Of a DNA stretch of 64,000 bases, positions 46,140 to 58,303 are shown in pieces. The DNA lies in contig CM070572.1 of the NCBI GenBank assembly GCA_036346355.1, positions 34,633,944 to 34,697,943 of the forward strand, read 5' to 3'. The stretch's first letter is position 1. Each line of letters begins with the position of its first letter. The translations under genes were made by a program, and so were the position numbers. This DNA comes from Rhipidocladum racemiflorum (Eukaryota; Streptophyta; Magnoliopsida; Poales; Poaceae). The notes below the pieces were generated by a model. It worked only from the letters and a program-made list of their open reading frames with translations. It had not been told where the DNA came from and did not search any database.

Positions 46140-46625
46140 TTACTGTTTTGCCCCTCGTGTTACGGCGTAATTACGCTTGGCGCGTGTGATTCTCGGTGCG
46201 TGGCGGCCTCTGAGACGTCCGATTAGGGCGGGTCGTGGATGAACGGGCGCGATTGTGGTAGGTGTGCGTCAAGGTCCCTGAGCGATGGTGGTTTTTTAAA
46301 GGAGGGCCTTTTTCTTTCTTGCTGGGGAAGAAGAAGAAGAAGCGCGTCCTTTTCTCGTCTTCATGGTGTTAATATATATACTTGCTCGTTTTCAATGGCC
46401 GAGCTGTGATTTATCTCTATTTATTGTGAACTAGACGAAATTTCTGCAAAATTAATATAATACATATTTATATTTAAACTAATCTACTGTTATATCAAAA
46501 GCGATTAGTAATGTACGTATGGTGCAATATGCCTTAGAAAATTACGGTGCGATATGAATATAACATTTGTAATGAAACTAAATATGATAGCTTTCGTTTT
46601 TTTTTAATAAATTTTTTGTTGAACG
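46140..46625. other. SAP gene upstream region
   Basis: This contains the likely promoter of the - strand SAP gene. A TATATATA word occurs near 46372, but it is too far from the presumed 5' UTR exon to assign. There is also a short AAG run near 46330 and AT-rich sequence beyond 46430. No coding signal. Confidence 0.4.
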
Positions 46626-46630
46626 GGAGG

Positions 46631-47461
46631 TGTCGGTGTTTCGAGCACCGGCAATATGATTTGTAAGTCTAGGGGGTCGCGCGCTCCCTCTCTTCGATGG
46701 TTGACTCAGGGAGCTTAAGATATATACTGGTTCGGGCCGAATGTCCCTACTCCAGTTCGTGTGGGGTTCTGTATTACTTTTGGTTGTGGGGTTACGAGCG
46801 TTTCTTACCTTAGGAGGAAGAAGAATTCATCGGTCGATCCCCCCTCTTACGAGGGTCCTGCCTCCCTTTATATAGTCGGAGGAGGTAGGCGACATGGGAG
46901 TTTTGGAAAAATGAAAAGAAAAAGATGGTCCTTCACGCCCGGGAGCTGCAGTCTCAAGGAACGATCGGTGCTTGCTCGCCCTGTGCTGGGGTCAGTAGAC
47001 ACGCCGGGTTGCATGGTTTTCTGGCTCGTTGGGAAGCGGCGTACCAACTTCCTGCAGACTCGTCAGATGATGGCGTAGTGGATTTGACCTTGGCATTGCC
47101 TCGGGAGGGGGGCGCGTCTGTCTGCTTGACATGCCCTAGCGATGGGACTGGTGTCTTGACTTCGGTGGCTTCGCTGCTGAGGAGCCGCCTGCCCACGCAC
47201 GGTCGCTCCGCGCCGTCACGTCCATAGGGTAGGTAGCTAGCTGCGAGCGGGGGGTGGAGTCTTGTCCCCAGGCGTGGACGGTCGTGGCTCACCGGGGCCA
47301 GCGAGGTGTCCGACCAGGGGGGTCGGAACAGTTCCCGACTGGCTGGTCGGGAACCGGGGCGTCTCCTTCGGCTCAGCGAGGCCTTTGGCCGAAGTTGGGC
47401 CTGGGGCGACCCACTCACTTTTTCGGGCCGCTGGGGATACCCATGGTATGAGTATCCGTCA
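46631..47461 (+). mobile_element. Gypsy-type solo LTR, 831 bp
   Basis: It begins TGTCGGTGTTTCGAGCACCGG, the conserved start of a large group of grass Ty3/gypsy LTRs. It has ACTGGTTCGGGCCGAATGTCC about 100 bp in, and ends TATGAGTATCCGTCA. The flanking pentamers are GGAGG (46626-46630) and GGGGG (47462-47466), a target duplication with one mismatch. No interior or partner LTR is present. ORFs inside are overlapping by-products of GC-rich DNA. Confidence 0.8.
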
Positions 47462-47466
47462 GGGGG

Positions 47467-47860
47467 ATTATGGATAGCTTATCTCATAATTAAAAAGCGG
47501 CCCTCTACATAAAATGAGAATCCAGGTGCCAACTGATTCTCGCATGTTCGGTCTGGAGCCTCCACGTGCAGCCAGCCTGGTCCGATTCTCCCACAATTAA
47601 AAGCAGTTTCTCCTATAATCCAGAATTTGCACAATCACAAACTATCCCGAATTGGGCCTACGTGAATAAGAAATCCAGATTATTGCGCCAATTATGCAAT
47701 TGATCCTACAAAAGTGATGTGTAAGTATTTTTCCTCTCTCAAGTAATTCTTTTTGCGAGGACTATGAGTCATTTTCCATTTACTAATCTAATAAAAAGTT
47801 ATTGTTATAGGGCAACCCACCACCCCCTATGACTTGGTTCAAGCCATAAAGCGTCTTTTC
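47467..47860. other. Intergenic, no gene seen
   Basis: AT-rich with short AAAAGC(G/A)G and TGAGAATC words. No ORF, repeat boundary or RNA gene was recognised. Confidence 0.45.
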
Positions 47861-48112
47861 TGTTGTAAAACGTAGTTATTCACCCGCACCAATCAATAGC
47901 ACGCTCACACGAACACATGAACCAAAATAGAATTACAAGTAGAAACATACACGAAAGGATGGGGCAATGATCTCTCTCTTTATTAGATTATTTTTTTGTA
48001 CAAGACAATACCCAATATATATAGAAGAAACATCATGGAGATGAGTTCGGATTCGTCCACTAATAGATAGAGTCATTCTAAATATGGATCACGATTCCAT
48101 CTATTTCATAAC

Positions 48113-51100
48113 TGTGAGGAGCCGCTCAAATCGTCCTCGGATTATCGAATGTCCTGTCGTCCTTATCGGATTTGAAGGCTAGCAACGGACCGCCGGTGGC
48201 GCTCACAGTGCTAGCATCCAAACCCAACTGAGACGACAGCAACCCACTCGATTAACCCGACAACAATCCCGGTATTCCCCCGGTATGCGACCCGAAACAC
48301 GCCTAGGATCCTCACACACCGGTTAACAATGCCGTTATCAATTCAATTTGCACAAAGGGGGCAACGAACTCGAAACAGTCACGACCAAACGCGCAAGCGG
48401 AAACACCACGCACAAAGACAAACCCAAACCAAGACGACCACCGACTTAACCGAAAAACAGTCCACAAGGACCCACGACTAGCCAAAACCCGAAAATCAAC
48501 CAAGCCATCAAAAACTAGAAAATTTCGGCATGACCTTCCTATAAACACGGACATCCACTCAGCAGACAAGGAAACGCAGTTCAATATATATATCGAAAGT
48601 AAAAGCAACACCCACAGCACCACCATAGTATCAGCAGTTAAGGAAAAACACACACGGAGCCCGACATCCACATGACCAACCATTTTTCAAATCCAAAAGC
48701 CCATCGAATCGCATCTATCTATACAACAAAAGGATCAACCATCGCATTAAACAAAAGTAAAGCAATCCCCGGAAGTGTTCTGCCCCTGAACACTCCCGGG
48801 CGTAGACGGCATCGCCAAGCCGCTACTCGGTGCCCCGCCCGGTCACCGAGAGGCAGTATGGGCAGAACTCACCCCGCCAACCTGATCCTCACCTGAAAAC
48901 CACAAAGCAGAAGCATGAGTACAAAAGGTACTCGCAAGACTTACCCGGGGGTCCATATATGACCGACTCCAAAGGATTATGCATTTAGTTGTAGCAAGGA
49001 TTAAGCTTAAGGTAAAGGTGCGGAAAAGCATTAACATTTGTAGTATAAGTGCGACAATTGGACCAATTACAAATTTAAAGCAGTTATAGACCGCACTTAC
49101 TTCTAATGTGAGGTTGAAAGCAACAACAATTAAAGTAGAGCAATGCATAACCATTTTAAGGCTCAAGCCCAACGGCGAGCTGCAAGTTCAAGTTATTTAC
49201 TACGCAGAAGAAGTTCGGATCAAGCTTGCTCATATCCGAGAGCGCGGCAATTCGAATCGCTTAATTAACCTGCGAGGAAGCATTGATCGCACGACACGTA
49301 CCACGAAGGGCCTCGTGTCAACCCCCTCCCATCCATACCCAATCGCTGAAGCGTCCCCCTGCGGTCCGAAAACCTAGCACCCCCTCGAGCTGCCCCAAGC
49401 CCGGCTTGGCGCTCGAGAGCCGGCCTAAGCCTCGCCCTCAACCACGTCCAACCACAGGGAGTTACGGTCCATCGATTCAGCATGCGAGGAAGAGTAGCTT
49501 AGCGTACCATAATCGGGCATGCGACCAACCAGGTGTGCTCGATCTTATTCCACTTACGGATCGGTCCTTAAACGACACAGACGGGGCTACACATTTGAGT
49601 CTCCATACTCAAATGAACCGACTCCCCCGTCCGGTCCACAATTTATCAATTACAACTCATAAACATACCCATTCCAACCCATCATGTGTGAAGTGAAACA
49701 ATTGTTAATAATCTCAAGCGGGAGAACCATTCCCCACTTGGCCCAACCCAACATCTAAGCAAAACTAAGCGTAGACTCGTTATAATTACCCATATATTGA
49801 TTCCGAAGGAAGTGTTCCACAATTATCAAGGAGTGTATGTGCAGCAAATAGGTTCTAACACTGTTCCCACCATTTAACTCCTAATGCATACTTAATCGTC
49901 CAAATAAGCAATTTAATTCTCTAAGATAAAATCATATAAGGGGGTGAATATGCTTAGGTGCTTGCCTGATGCTTCTGTCGGATCCTCAACAACAACTTGC
50001 TCACCGTGATCTCCCTCAACCGCGGCCACGTCACCCTCCGCGTGATCGTTCTCTACACGACACATATGTATGAAATGAGATGAATGCTATGCCGATGACA
50101 TGTAATGAGAATTGAAAAACAATATGCAAGCATTCGACAACCAAAAAGGAAACACAATGCGAAAGTCCACCAACAGGTAAACAATAAATTTTGAAATGCC
50201 TAACACTATTTTTAACCTCTAATCTTTACAAATGGAAGACGACTAACAACAACGTTCATTCATTGAATCACCGCATAGAACTATCTATTATTAGTTAGCT
50301 CAACCCAAAATTCTACTAATAGCATTTCACACCTATTAACAAAGACTTAGACCATATTTCTGTTTACACATGATCACTAGAGGAAGCAAGATACGATAAT
50401 ATAAACAACAGTCACACGCATTATCCACTATTCTAGGATTTCAAATGCTACCATCCTTTTCGGCATTTAATCATCTCGCTGACATTAATCTTTCGAGCAT
50501 AGTCAAGTGTACAACAGCATTTCCAAACCTTAACCTCCATCTATCATGCCCAACAATTCCAGAATGACAACTATGAGTCATTCACCCATTTTGATCTTTC
50601 ACGCATAATCAATCACATATAATCGAGCATCCACAAAACTCTAACCTAGATTAGTATTAATTACCATCATGTACCATATGACCTAGGTAAGGATTCTAGC
50701 ATCTAATATTGTGGTTTAGCATCAAACCAACGTCCGCTAAACACATTCATTTACTAATCGAACTCAATCGCTAAATAGAACCTTGTTGGCATTTGATCGA
50801 ACACCTAGTAGGCGCATTTCAACAACTACTTCATAGCCTTTGCATGAGCACTCCCAAGCAACCAAACCATCATCAACACACCCATACATACACATTCAAC
50901 ATACACAAAGCACAAACTTGGGGCAAAATCCCCAAATTCCAAACCCTAGCTGCCATGGCTAGAGAGAGAGAGGGGAGAGAGAGGGGAGAGGAGGGAGAGA
51001 AAAAGGGGCGCTAACTGTCTTTATCTGAGAGAAGGGGCGCCAGGAGTAGAGGAGCCGAGGGAGGGGGTGGCGTCACTACCGGGAAGGGTGAGGGAGGGGA

Positions 51101-51241
51101 GGGAGGCGTCGGGTGAGGGAGGGAGCCGGGTGGGGTTTTGGCTGGGAATGGGGAGGGGAGAGAGAGAGGGAGAGAGAAAAAGGAGTGGGGGAAAAATATA
51201 GGATGGGGGAAATTACCTATTTGCCCACCATGGCACTCACA
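48113..51241 (-). mobile_element. Nested long LTR-like unit, boundaries approximate
   Basis: The stretch from TGTGAGGAGCCGC to GGCACTCACA interrupts the left LTR of the 47861-53611 Copia element. Landmarks include GAGTACAAAAGGTACTCGC near 48918, similar to the GTACTC...TTGCT segment of other long LTRs in this window, and a GA-rich tract at 50955-51180. It has no coding domain, although several ORFs of 70-140 aa exist. No matching 5-bp target duplication was found, so both ends are approximate. Confidence 0.5.
50955..51185. repeat. Purine-rich (GA)n-like tract
   Basis: GAGAGAGAGGGGAGAGAG-type sequence with long G+A runs on the + strand, inside the nested LTR-like unit. Confidence 0.85.
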
Positions 51242-51950
51242 TGACACAAGAGAGAAGAAGAAAAAAAAAGATTGAGCTTTGACAATAACACTCCCCATTG
51301 GACAAATACCGTATGATGCATATGTCTCATTAAAAACTCCTTTCAAAAACCCAGTGGAATTTAAAAGGGATGGGTAAAAGAGTATATTGCACTCACACTC
51401 CGTGCTACACTAATTGCCTCATTAAAAGCCTTTATGCGAGAAACTTCAAAAAAAATCACTAAGGGAAAAGAGTACAACTTACAATCTTCAGGATATAAAT
51501 ATGATCTTCAGGATCATGCAAAAGGGTTATGGTTCAGGGATTCACCCCCCTGAACTCTACAAATCTCTAATTCGCCTTATTCCAATGCCGTTAATGCATC
51601 TTTGGAAAGTAGACTTGGCAAATATTTTGTGAACAAATCTTTATATTTTCACACGACTTAGTTTGCATTATCTTTAACTCACCATTCTTCTGAAGTTCCT
51701 TAGGAGAGAAATATTTAGGGACAATATGTTTCGTGATATTGCTCTTTACAAAATCCATTTGCATTTATGCAACACAAACAGCATTATCTTCATAGATAAT
51801 GGTGGGGGTGTCAATGGTATTCAGACCACATGTCATTTGGGTATGGTTTATTACATGTCTCAACCAAACACACGCACGTGAGGCTTTATATAAAGCTGTA
51901 ATCTCTGAGTGGTTGGTAAAGGTAGCTATCAATGCCTGCTTAAAAGGCCG

Positions 51951-52849
51951 TCAAGAAATGGCTGAACCACCATAGAGAAACACGAAACTAGTCTGAGATT
52001 TAGCACTATAGGGATCAAACAGATAACCATGATCCGTATGTCCCACCATGGTTAAATCTTGGTTCTTCTGGTAAAATAGACTAAGATCTCGGGTACCTTG
52101 GAGGTATCTGAGTAAAATCTTGATACCGGCCCAATGCCTTCTAGTTGGGGTTGCACTGTATCTTGCTAGTAAATTCACTATGAATGCAATATCAAACCTT
52201 GTGCAATTCGCAAGGTACATAAGTGCACTAATAGCACTTAAGTATGGGACTTCAGGTCTTAAGATTTTCTCATTTTCTATCCTTGATCTAAATGGGTCTT
52301 TATCCGCTTCAAGGGATCTTACAACCATTGAGGTTTTTAAAGGACGAGATTTATCCACAGTAAATCTTTCCAATCATTCTTGGTATAGGCAGACCGGTGT
52401 ACAAAATTTTTTCCTGAAAAATGCTCAACCTGCAAGCCTAAGCAAAACTTGATTTTACCCAAATTATTTATCTCAAACTCTATCGTGAGGTAAGCACTAG
52501 CTTCCTTTATCTCCTTTGTGGTTCTGATGATATTCAGATCATCAACATATACCGAAATGGTACAGAATCCATTATAGGATTTCTTTATGAACACACAGAG
52601 ATAATCATCATTATGTGAATATCCCTTCTTCAGGAGGAATTCACTAAGTCGGTTGTATCACATCCTTCCCGACTGTTTTAATCCGTATAGTGATCTCTGT
52701 AGTTTGACGCTATGCATGTTACGATTATTAGGATCCAGAACTTTGACTCCTTCAGGGACTCTCATGTAACTAACTATATTCAGTGACCCATATAAATATG
52801 CGGTCACTACATCCATCAACTGCATGGTTAAATTTAAGCTTATTGCCAT
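51951..52849 (-). pseudogene. Copia reverse transcriptase/RNase H fragments
   Basis: Three - strand blocks: MDVVTAYLYGSLNIVSYMRV (52849-52658, the RT region that normally reads MDV..AFLYG); ISVYVDDLNIIRTTKEI (52594-52337, the YVDD catalytic motif); and PYLSAISALMYLANCTRFD followed by LLRYLQGTRDLSLFY (52373-51951, RT thumb to RNase H). They lie in different frames and are missing gag, protease and integrase. They are the only coding remains of the 47861-53611 element. Confidence 0.88.
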
Positions 52850-52999
52850 TGATATTAAATATCAAAACATTATTCCACTCATTACAAGAGAATATGTTTA
52901 ATCATAATAGATGCTGCGTCTCTACGTAAACCCTTGTGCTACAAGCCTCGCTTTATATCTCACCACATGATTATTTTTATTTCTCTTCCGAATGAAAAC

Positions 53000-53464
53000 T
53001 TATTTTGATTCTACAAGGAACACTTTAGAAAATGTTCGATCAACAGGACCAAAACTTTCCTCTCGGGAGATGAAGGGGCGATGGTGCAGAGTATCGCAGC
53101 CTCAGTTTCCACCCGCACGCGGGGCACGTTAATGCGACGCCGCCTCGTTGGAAGGCGGACGGGGGGCATGTACAAGCACGGCCGATGGTCAGCAACAGCC
53201 ACAACGACGGCAAGAGGTGACTGCGGCCTTCGGGTTGGTGTATTTTTTTATGATGAACAGTAATCCACGTTGATAAGTATCATAGGTGCAAAAGCCACGA
53301 TCTGCATGATCGGCAATACTGTAGATACAATCCACTTATGTAGGGCTTGCGGTAGTGTAGATCACGTGTCGTAGGAAGAGTTTGATGCAGTGTTGATTAC
53401 TGCAAGTAGACGATGCAGTGTAGACAAACATGATTGATCTTGGTAGAATGTTGTGCTGATAACG
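53000..53464. other. Non-coding 5' part of the degenerate Copia element
   Basis: Sits between the pol remnants and the right LTR, with a GC-rich patch at about 53080-53240. ORFs on both strands lack domains. Confidence 0.4.
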
Positions 53465-53611
53465 TGTTGTAAAGCATAATCGTTCACCCACATCAATCAA
53501 CAGCACACCACACGAACACACGAACCAAAGTAGAAGCACACATAAAAGTATGGCTCAGTGATCTCTCTCTTTATTGGATTGATTTTTCTGTACAAGGCAT
53601 TGCCCAATTAT

Positions 53612-54324
53612 TGACGCCAAAAAATGTGACGAAAGGTTTATCGGCAATCAACACACGCAAATGCTGGGTTTAATTTTGGGTGTGGGCGTGTTAGCCGATT
53701 TGATCCTGCAATCGACAAGATGATTATATATAATTCAATCGATCCTTAAGCCGATCTAATATTTCAATAACGATATAGTCCATTCGGTCGTTTGAGCCGA
53801 TTTAGATGAAAAGTAACTGATAGATCTAATCAATCTGATTTAGTTGATTAGATAGAGGTAAATGCCATTTTTTTACCGAAAAAGGCAATGTGCAACAAAA
53901 TTGGAGAAAAAACGAACATGGGTTGACGTAAGTCGACGAAATCAATAATCGGCGATGCACAACTTTATTGATCAAGCGGATTATAAAAGAAAGATTACAA
54001 ATCTAAAATTCTACTCCTAGTTGACGAAAGGTAAAAACGAAAAGTAGATTGGTTGTTTGGTTGATTATGTATGTTCCCGATGTTGCCTGTCATCTTCTTT
54101 TATAGCATCTGACTCGATTGTGTTCTCCTTAGACCCTTCACGAAAGTATCCGTGTCGATCTCAGTCCACCCAAGATACTTCCCTTTTAGTGCTAATTGTC
54201 CGTTATAATCCGATAAACCGTTATCGACATATGTCTTTCCAAAACCAACACTATCATTGATCAACTAACCATAACAAACTAACAATTTTTTACCAAACCA
54301 GCCATACGCCAGATTCTGGTGTCA
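53612..54324 (+). mobile_element. Solo LTR related to the one at 12361
   Basis: It begins TGACGCCAAAAAATGTGACG and ends TTCTGGTGTCA, so the termini are 11-bp imperfect inverted repeats. It shares CGGCGATGC(G/A)CA and the TTTTGG(T/C)G-type ends with the 616-bp solo LTR at 12361-12976. It inserts in the right LTR of the degenerate Copia element. The flanking pentamers ATTAT and ATATA do not match well, so the TSD is decayed or the edges are off by a few bases. Confidence 0.65.
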
Positions 54325-55315
54325 ATATATGCCCTAAATTTTTGGGAGATACTGTTATCTTCCAAAAAATCTCGTTCATCATCTTTCACATGTATCAGCT
54401 TAATGACGAGGAGCCTCCCATAACGCAAGACACACTGTACGATTTTCGCAGCGCCACACACCCACCTGAACGATTCACGTTCCCAGAAGACCACGTTCGC
54501 CATCCGAGGAAGCGACGGCCTGACCAGAGTTCAGGTTTGGATGACGCGTGTAATGATGTTCGTATGTATAATCACTGAATGGGTGTAATGCAGTTTATAT
54601 GTATAATCATTGTATGGGTGTATGCACTTTTTTATATCAAACAATTCATTCATTATTTGATCTTTTCACCAGCTTTGTCATCTCATGTCTACCATATCAA
54701 CTTTGTCAGCTCAAATTGACAACATAAGGCCATCTGAGCTGATAACACACTGTCCCAATTTTGTCTGTCTTTTGTGCATCTTCATGTTTATCACGTGTAC
54801 GTTGATTTGATTACAATTTCACAATTTTGAAGTACAAGCTCCGCAAGCTGAATGACGACAGTCAACAAATTCTTTTTTTCAAGTACAATAGTAAAAAAAA
54901 TGCAACAACTGTCGAATAAAATTCTATAATTTTAAAGTAGATCACTGAGCCAACAAAATTTAAAAATATTGATTAAAATTCTCTAATTTTGCGGTACATC
55001 ATTGAACAAAAAGTTTGGAAAAGTGTCAATTAAAATTCCATAATTTTGCGATACATCACTGAACCAAAAAGTTTCAAAAACTATCAATTCAAACTCCACA
55101 ATTTTGCAGTACACCAGTGAACAACAAAATTCATAAATTGTTGATTAAAATTCTACTTTTTTCGTACTCATCACTTAACCAAAAAAAAAACCTCTCAACA
55201 AAATGTAGCCAATTTTGCTACTCATCATTGAACCAAATAAATTTCACAGCTATTGATTAATTGGTACACCAGTGAATAAAATAAGAACAAATGACAAAAA
55301 ATGCGTTGGCAGGCT
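54325..55315. other. Intergenic region, AT-rich
   Basis: No gene. A degenerate tandem repeat fills the right half (see 54900-55280). Two direct copies of TATGTATAATCA(C/T)TG(A/T)ATGGGTGTA occur near 54565 and 54598. Confidence 0.5.
54900..55280. repeat. Degenerate ~60-bp tandem repeat
   Basis: Six or so units with the theme AAATTCTATAATTTTG, C(G/A)GTACATCA, CTGAACCAAAAAGTTT recur near 54929, 54994, 55052, 55113 and onward. Spacing is 58-65 bp. Divergence increases at both ends. Confidence 0.75.
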
Positions 55316-55408
55316 AGTAGACCGCCTCTAGCGTTCGGTGGCCACCCAAGGTTCCTCCAGCGCTTTTTGTCCACCCAAGGTCCTTTGGTGCTCCCCTTCC
55401 ACCGGAGG

Positions 55409-55749
55409 TAGGGCTGTAAATAGGCTGAGCTCGAGTGAGCTCGGGCTTCTTAGGCTCGAGCTCGGTAAAGCTCGAGCCAAGCTCAAGTTGGGGTCCAAGA
55501 CTTGGTCTAGGCTCGAGTTCAGCTCGGTCCAAGCTCGAGTAAGCTTGGTAACAAGCTCGAGTAAGTTTGGCTCGAGTAAACTCGGTAACAAGCTCGAGTA
55601 AGCTCAGTTCAAGAAGCTCGGTCCAAGCTCGAGTAGGTTCGCGAGCTATTCGAGTTTGGTTCTCGAAGATCGTTAGCTCGAGATCAAGCTCGAGTTCAGC
55701 TCGTTTGGAGCTTGAACCGAGCCGAGCTTGAGCTTTTTTTACAACCCTA
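55409..55749. mobile_element. Non-autonomous hAT element, 341 bp
   Basis: The ends TAGGGCTGTAAA and TTTACAACCCTA are inverted repeats, flanked by an 8-bp duplication with one mismatch (ACCGGAGG at 55401-55408, ACTGGAGG at 55750-55757). The interior is an array of GCTCGAGTAAGCT-type words on both strands. No transposase. The long - strand ORF across it (55314-55793) is a by-product of the repeat. Confidence 0.85.
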
Positions 55750-55757
55750 ACTGGAGG

Positions 55758-57030
55758 TGACCTCCAGTGCTCCCCTTCCATCGAAGGTGACACTTGTCGC
55801 CTCTTGGCCCTTTCGCGCTCGGTCGGGGGCTAGTTTTGGGAAAAAAAAAATGATGAGATGGAGCTCGTTTCACAAAAAAATTGTGCTACAAGGCTAATAC
55901 AGTAAAGACTTCTACCTTTTAGTACCGTTTGATTTGGGGCTACAACAGCTTTGTTTAACCAATATGTGCAAGAAGAAATGGTGACAATTGCTTTTCTTTA
56001 CTACTTGAAAAGAATCAATTGGTGGTGGTAACGATGATGGCTTATCAGTACCCTTCTATGTGCCAACAAAATCCCTAACAAACAAAAGAAAACCTAACTT
56101 GCACAACCAAACTCCATCTCCCCAAAAAAATATATAGTAAAAAACATCACCCAATAAATACATTAATTTCAACAAAAAAAAAGCGACGTTAGTCACAATG
56201 AAGCTCGACTAGACGCGATGTAAGCCGAGCACTGCGGGGGAGGCATGGCGCTAGCTTAGTGGCTTGATCGGGCGCGAAGACAAAGCCGAAGGCGTGAAGC
56301 ATGCCGACCCCGACAATGTCGACTCAACTGATTGGGGTAATATGAAATTTTGATCTGTTGCAAAGCACACACATATGGCTAGTCTTTCATAATTTCTCAT
56401 AAATAACAAGTTTAGCCTAAATAGTTTTTACACTATTGCATACACGATGTTGACTTTGAAGCAATAGACGTTATTTTTGGCGATTATAAGGAAAACACAA
56501 CACACGCATACCACCACACATGCACACGTGAGGGTGGCCCCTTAGCACACGCATAGTCGGACGAAGATAAAGGACAAAAATCGCGATATTATATACCGAT
56601 CGATAAATCGGTTAAATTCAAAAAAAAAATTAAAAAATTTATGCGACGCAAATATCGCGATTATCGAGCCATATCAAGCGATTATCGAGGTATATCGAGC
56701 GAAAATCACTCAAAAATCGACTGACGAGGAAGTTCGTTTGGTCGGCTGATTTTCGAGGCAAATATCGCGATTATCGAGCCAAATATCGCGATTATTGAGG
56801 AAATATCACGATTATCTTTTTTCTGATTTTTTTTAAAAAAATTTGAACTCAAAACTCTTCAATTTTTAGTGATTTTCGAGCGATTTTTAACGAAAATCAT
56901 TTTGAAGTGGGTACGATTTCTGAACCAATTTCGATAATGTGAGCCTTGCTTCAACCTCTAAACTGAGGCTAAATAGTGGTAGATATAAGATAACTTCTTC
57001 GATGGCAAGGTTGGCCTGTCCCCAGCCAGG
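55758..57030. other. Intergenic, repeat-derived, no gene
   Basis: Includes AT-rich sequence and, at about 56580-56820, repeated AAATATCGCGATTATCGAG words of the same style as the element at 57033. No coding signal. Confidence 0.5.
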
Positions 57031-57032
57031 GT

Positions 57033-57482
57033 TCACTAAATCGTTCATGCGATTTTCGCATGAACAGTAATTTTCGATAATCGCAAAAATCGAGTCGAAA
57101 ATCGGCCGAAAATCGTTAAAAATCGGATGAATTCAAAAACCAATTTTTTTAAAAATTTTTTTCAAAAATCATCGGTTTTCGTGGAAAATCGACCGGTTTT
57201 CGTGGAAAATCGACGATTTCGTGTGGAAAATCGATGAATTTGTTGAACTTTTTGTGCGATCGATTTTTTGTAGCGATTTTCGACGATTTTTGACGAAAAT
57301 CGACCGATTTCCACCGATTTTCAACCGGTTTTTGACAAAGTAATTTTTTTTCGAATTTTCGAATTATTTTTGAATTATTTTTTGAATTGAATCGGTTTAT
57401 CGACCGGTTTTTGATATCGGGCCGCGACGATATGGACGAAAATCGTGAAAATCGTGCGATTTTCGTCGATTTTGTGAACCAT
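57033..57482. mobile_element. ~450-bp element built of CGATTTTCG words
   Basis: The left end GGTTCACTAAATCG and the right end CGATTTTGTGAACC are inverted repeats extending into GCGATTTTCG/CGAAAATCGC. The interior is dominated by AAAATCGACCG and CGATTTTCGACG in both orientations. No coding capacity. The superfamily was not determined. Confidence 0.65.
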
Positions 57483-58194
57483 GTCCCAGCTAGCCCACGA
57501 CGGTATGTGTCAATACCTACCTAGTGGTAAATCAACTATTAACTTTTCGTACGGTGGTATCAAATTATGCTTTCGCTGCCTGTTGCCTCACATACATGAT
57601 ACATAGGTCGTGAAGTCGTTAGCTATTTTTTTTTTAAAAAAAAAAATCAGCAAAGAAAGACCTTGATTGCTTTGAATTATGTGTTTTACCATTCCGTGTC
57701 TCAGTTTCGTTCCTCATCTCATCCTCCTCTTTTTCTCTCTATAAAGGCTTCACCGTTCATGGGTTTTACCATTCACCTGACATCACCATCTATCATACTT
57801 ATAGTATACAATATACATCTAAAATTTATTAAATAAGTATGTTTGAAACACGAGAATTTTAAAATTGCTCGATTTCCATAGGATTGGAGAAAATTCCCTC
57901 TGAAACAGCATAATATCCGATGTAATGAGTCCTATCTCTCTATTAGAGTCTACAAAATTGTCGAAAACTGCTTAAAAATTATGGTTTTTGGTTATATTAA
58001 ACCGGTTTAATATTAAAAGTCGATTAATAAACTAGTCTAGTTCAAAAAATTTATGCCATATAAATCAGTCGATTTTTAGTTAAAATCGACCGATTAAAAT
58101 TGTGTGACAGCACTCACAAATTGGCTCTCTCTGCCCCTCGGCCGGCATCATTTTGATCGATCCCATGGTGGTGCGACGAGCGCCGCCAATTTCC

Positions 58195-58227
58195 GGCGCG
58201 AAGCGAAAGGGCGGGAAACTTTCCCGC
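58195..58227 (+). promoter_or_regulatory. E2F-type site cluster in the J-protein promoter
   Basis: GGCGCGAA (58195-58202, complement TTCGCGCC) and the palindromic pair GCGGGAAAC-TTTCCCGC (58211-58227) are close matches to the E2F consensus TTTSSCGC. They lie 12-44 bp upstream of the TATA box. Binding and cell-cycle control are inference. Confidence 0.65.
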
Positions 58228-58238
58228 ACTCCCCACTC

Positions 58239-58245
58239 TATAAAA
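58239..58245 (+). promoter_or_regulatory. TATA box of the J-protein gene
   Basis: TATAAAA lies 65 bp upstream of the ATG at 58304. The transcription start is expected near 58270. Confidence 0.75.
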
Positions 58246-58303
58246 ATCCCACCACCACGGTTGCTTGCTCCTCTCCACTTCCACCGCCTCCCACGACATC
58301 GAA

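Larger units (their letters stand above)
47861..53611 (-). mobile_element. Degenerate Copia element with a nested LTR insertion
   Basis: Two related LTR segments start TGTTGTAAA(A/G)CG: one at 47861, the other at 53465. Both contain ACACGAACACA and TGATCTCTCTCTTTATT. Between them lie Copia pol fragments on the - strand. A polypurine-tract complement, ACTCCCCATTGGAC, follows AATAACA at about 51292, marking the inner edge of the left (3') LTR. TGCTGATAACG just before 53465 fits a primer-binding site in reverse. The left LTR is expanded to 3.4 kb by a nested insertion (about 48113-51241). The right LTR is cut by the solo LTR at 53612 and I could not follow it further. Confidence 0.7.

Noticed and set aside
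55314..55793. 159-aa - strand ORF rich in ELE/SSLDRA
   Set aside because: It is a translation of GCTCGAGT repeats in the hAT element and crosses its ends.
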